Shown one piece after another: positions 5,752 to 5,858 of a stretch of 5,858 nucleotides of DNA. The DNA is from Verrucomicrobiota bacterium (GTDB lineage: Bacteria; Verrucomicrobiota; Verrucomicrobiia; Verrucomicrobiales; Akkermansiaceae). The position numbers and the translations under genes were made by a program. The stretch spans positions 1 to 5,858 of the forward strand of contig JAPLUJ010000721.1 of NCBI GenBank assembly GCA_026397695.1, read 5' to 3'. The number at the start of each line of letters is the position of its first letter. Position 1 is the first letter of the stretch. The notes under the pieces were generated by a model, which was not told the origin of the DNA, ran no database searches, and was given only the letters and a program-made list of their open reading frames with translations.

Positions 5752-5858
5752 GGTCAGGGGTCAGGAGTCAGGGGTCAGGGGTCAGGGGTCAGGGGTCAGG
5801 GGTCAGGGGTCAGAGGTCAGAGGTCAGAGGTCAGGGGTCAGAGGTCAGAGGTCAGGGG
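5750..5858. repeat. G-rich heptamer array (GGGGTCA/GAGGTCA), runs off the window
   Basis: Fifteen full 7-base units run from 5750, mostly GGGGTCA with GAGGTCA and one GGAGTCA variant, and end in GGGG at the window edge. The first unit overlaps the stop codon of the ligase-like gene. GGGGTCA units dominate at 5771-5812 and GAGGTCA units from 5813, so variants are clustered as expected from local unit duplication. The full array length is unknown. Confidence 0.95.

Noticed and set aside
5750..5858. CRISPR array
   Set aside because: The units are 7 bases with no spacers, so this is a simple tandem array.

Overview
The window carries four plus-strand genes and several families of small repeats. 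No rRNA, tRNA, CRISPR array or transposase gene was seen. The organism is a bacterium. GC-rich coding, start sites with weak or absent Shine-Dalgarno sequences, envelope-type proteins and many small palindromic and heptameric repeats suggest a PVC-group lineage (Verrucomicrobiota, Kiritimatiellota or Lentisphaerota, or a planctomycete). This placement is an inference, and no marker gene is present to confirm it.

Layout: (1) bases 1-531 hold the 3' part of a transglutaminase-like gene that runs in from the left, with its presumed catalytic His and Asp visible. (2) Bases 528-1790 hold a second, membrane-anchored transglutaminase-fold protein, coupled by an ATGA overlap. It keeps the Cys, but the His and Asp positions read Lys and Val, so it looks like a pseudoenzyme. 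(3) Bases 1827-3596 hold a membrane-anchored protein with two blocks of 22-residue leucine-rich repeats (6 + 12), each preceded by a similar cap. These three genes are tightly spaced and probably form one transcription unit of envelope proteins. (4) After a 157-base gap with a CAAGACG mini-array, bases 3754-5751 hold an O-antigen ligase/polymerase-like membrane protein. It begins in the middle of the usual family architecture, has a repeat-derived linker of about 105 residues, two further internal duplications, and an unrecognised soluble C-terminal domain. (5) From the stop codon of that gene to the window end runs a G-rich heptamer array (GGGGTCA/GAGGTCA).

The most striking theme is the density of small repeats inside reading frames. 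A 43-base near-perfect palindrome occurs in two different genes and is read in a different frame in each, and it has no stop codon in any frame. The ligase-like gene also carries a 25-base inverted repeat flanking that palindrome, a 12-base perfect inverted repeat, a 28-base direct repeat around another palindrome, and a 72-base tandem duplication, all without breaking the frame. The window shows no classical new defence or biosynthetic system. The best candidates for something undescribed are the gene-invading palindromes and the active/inactive transglutaminase pair next to a long LRR protein.
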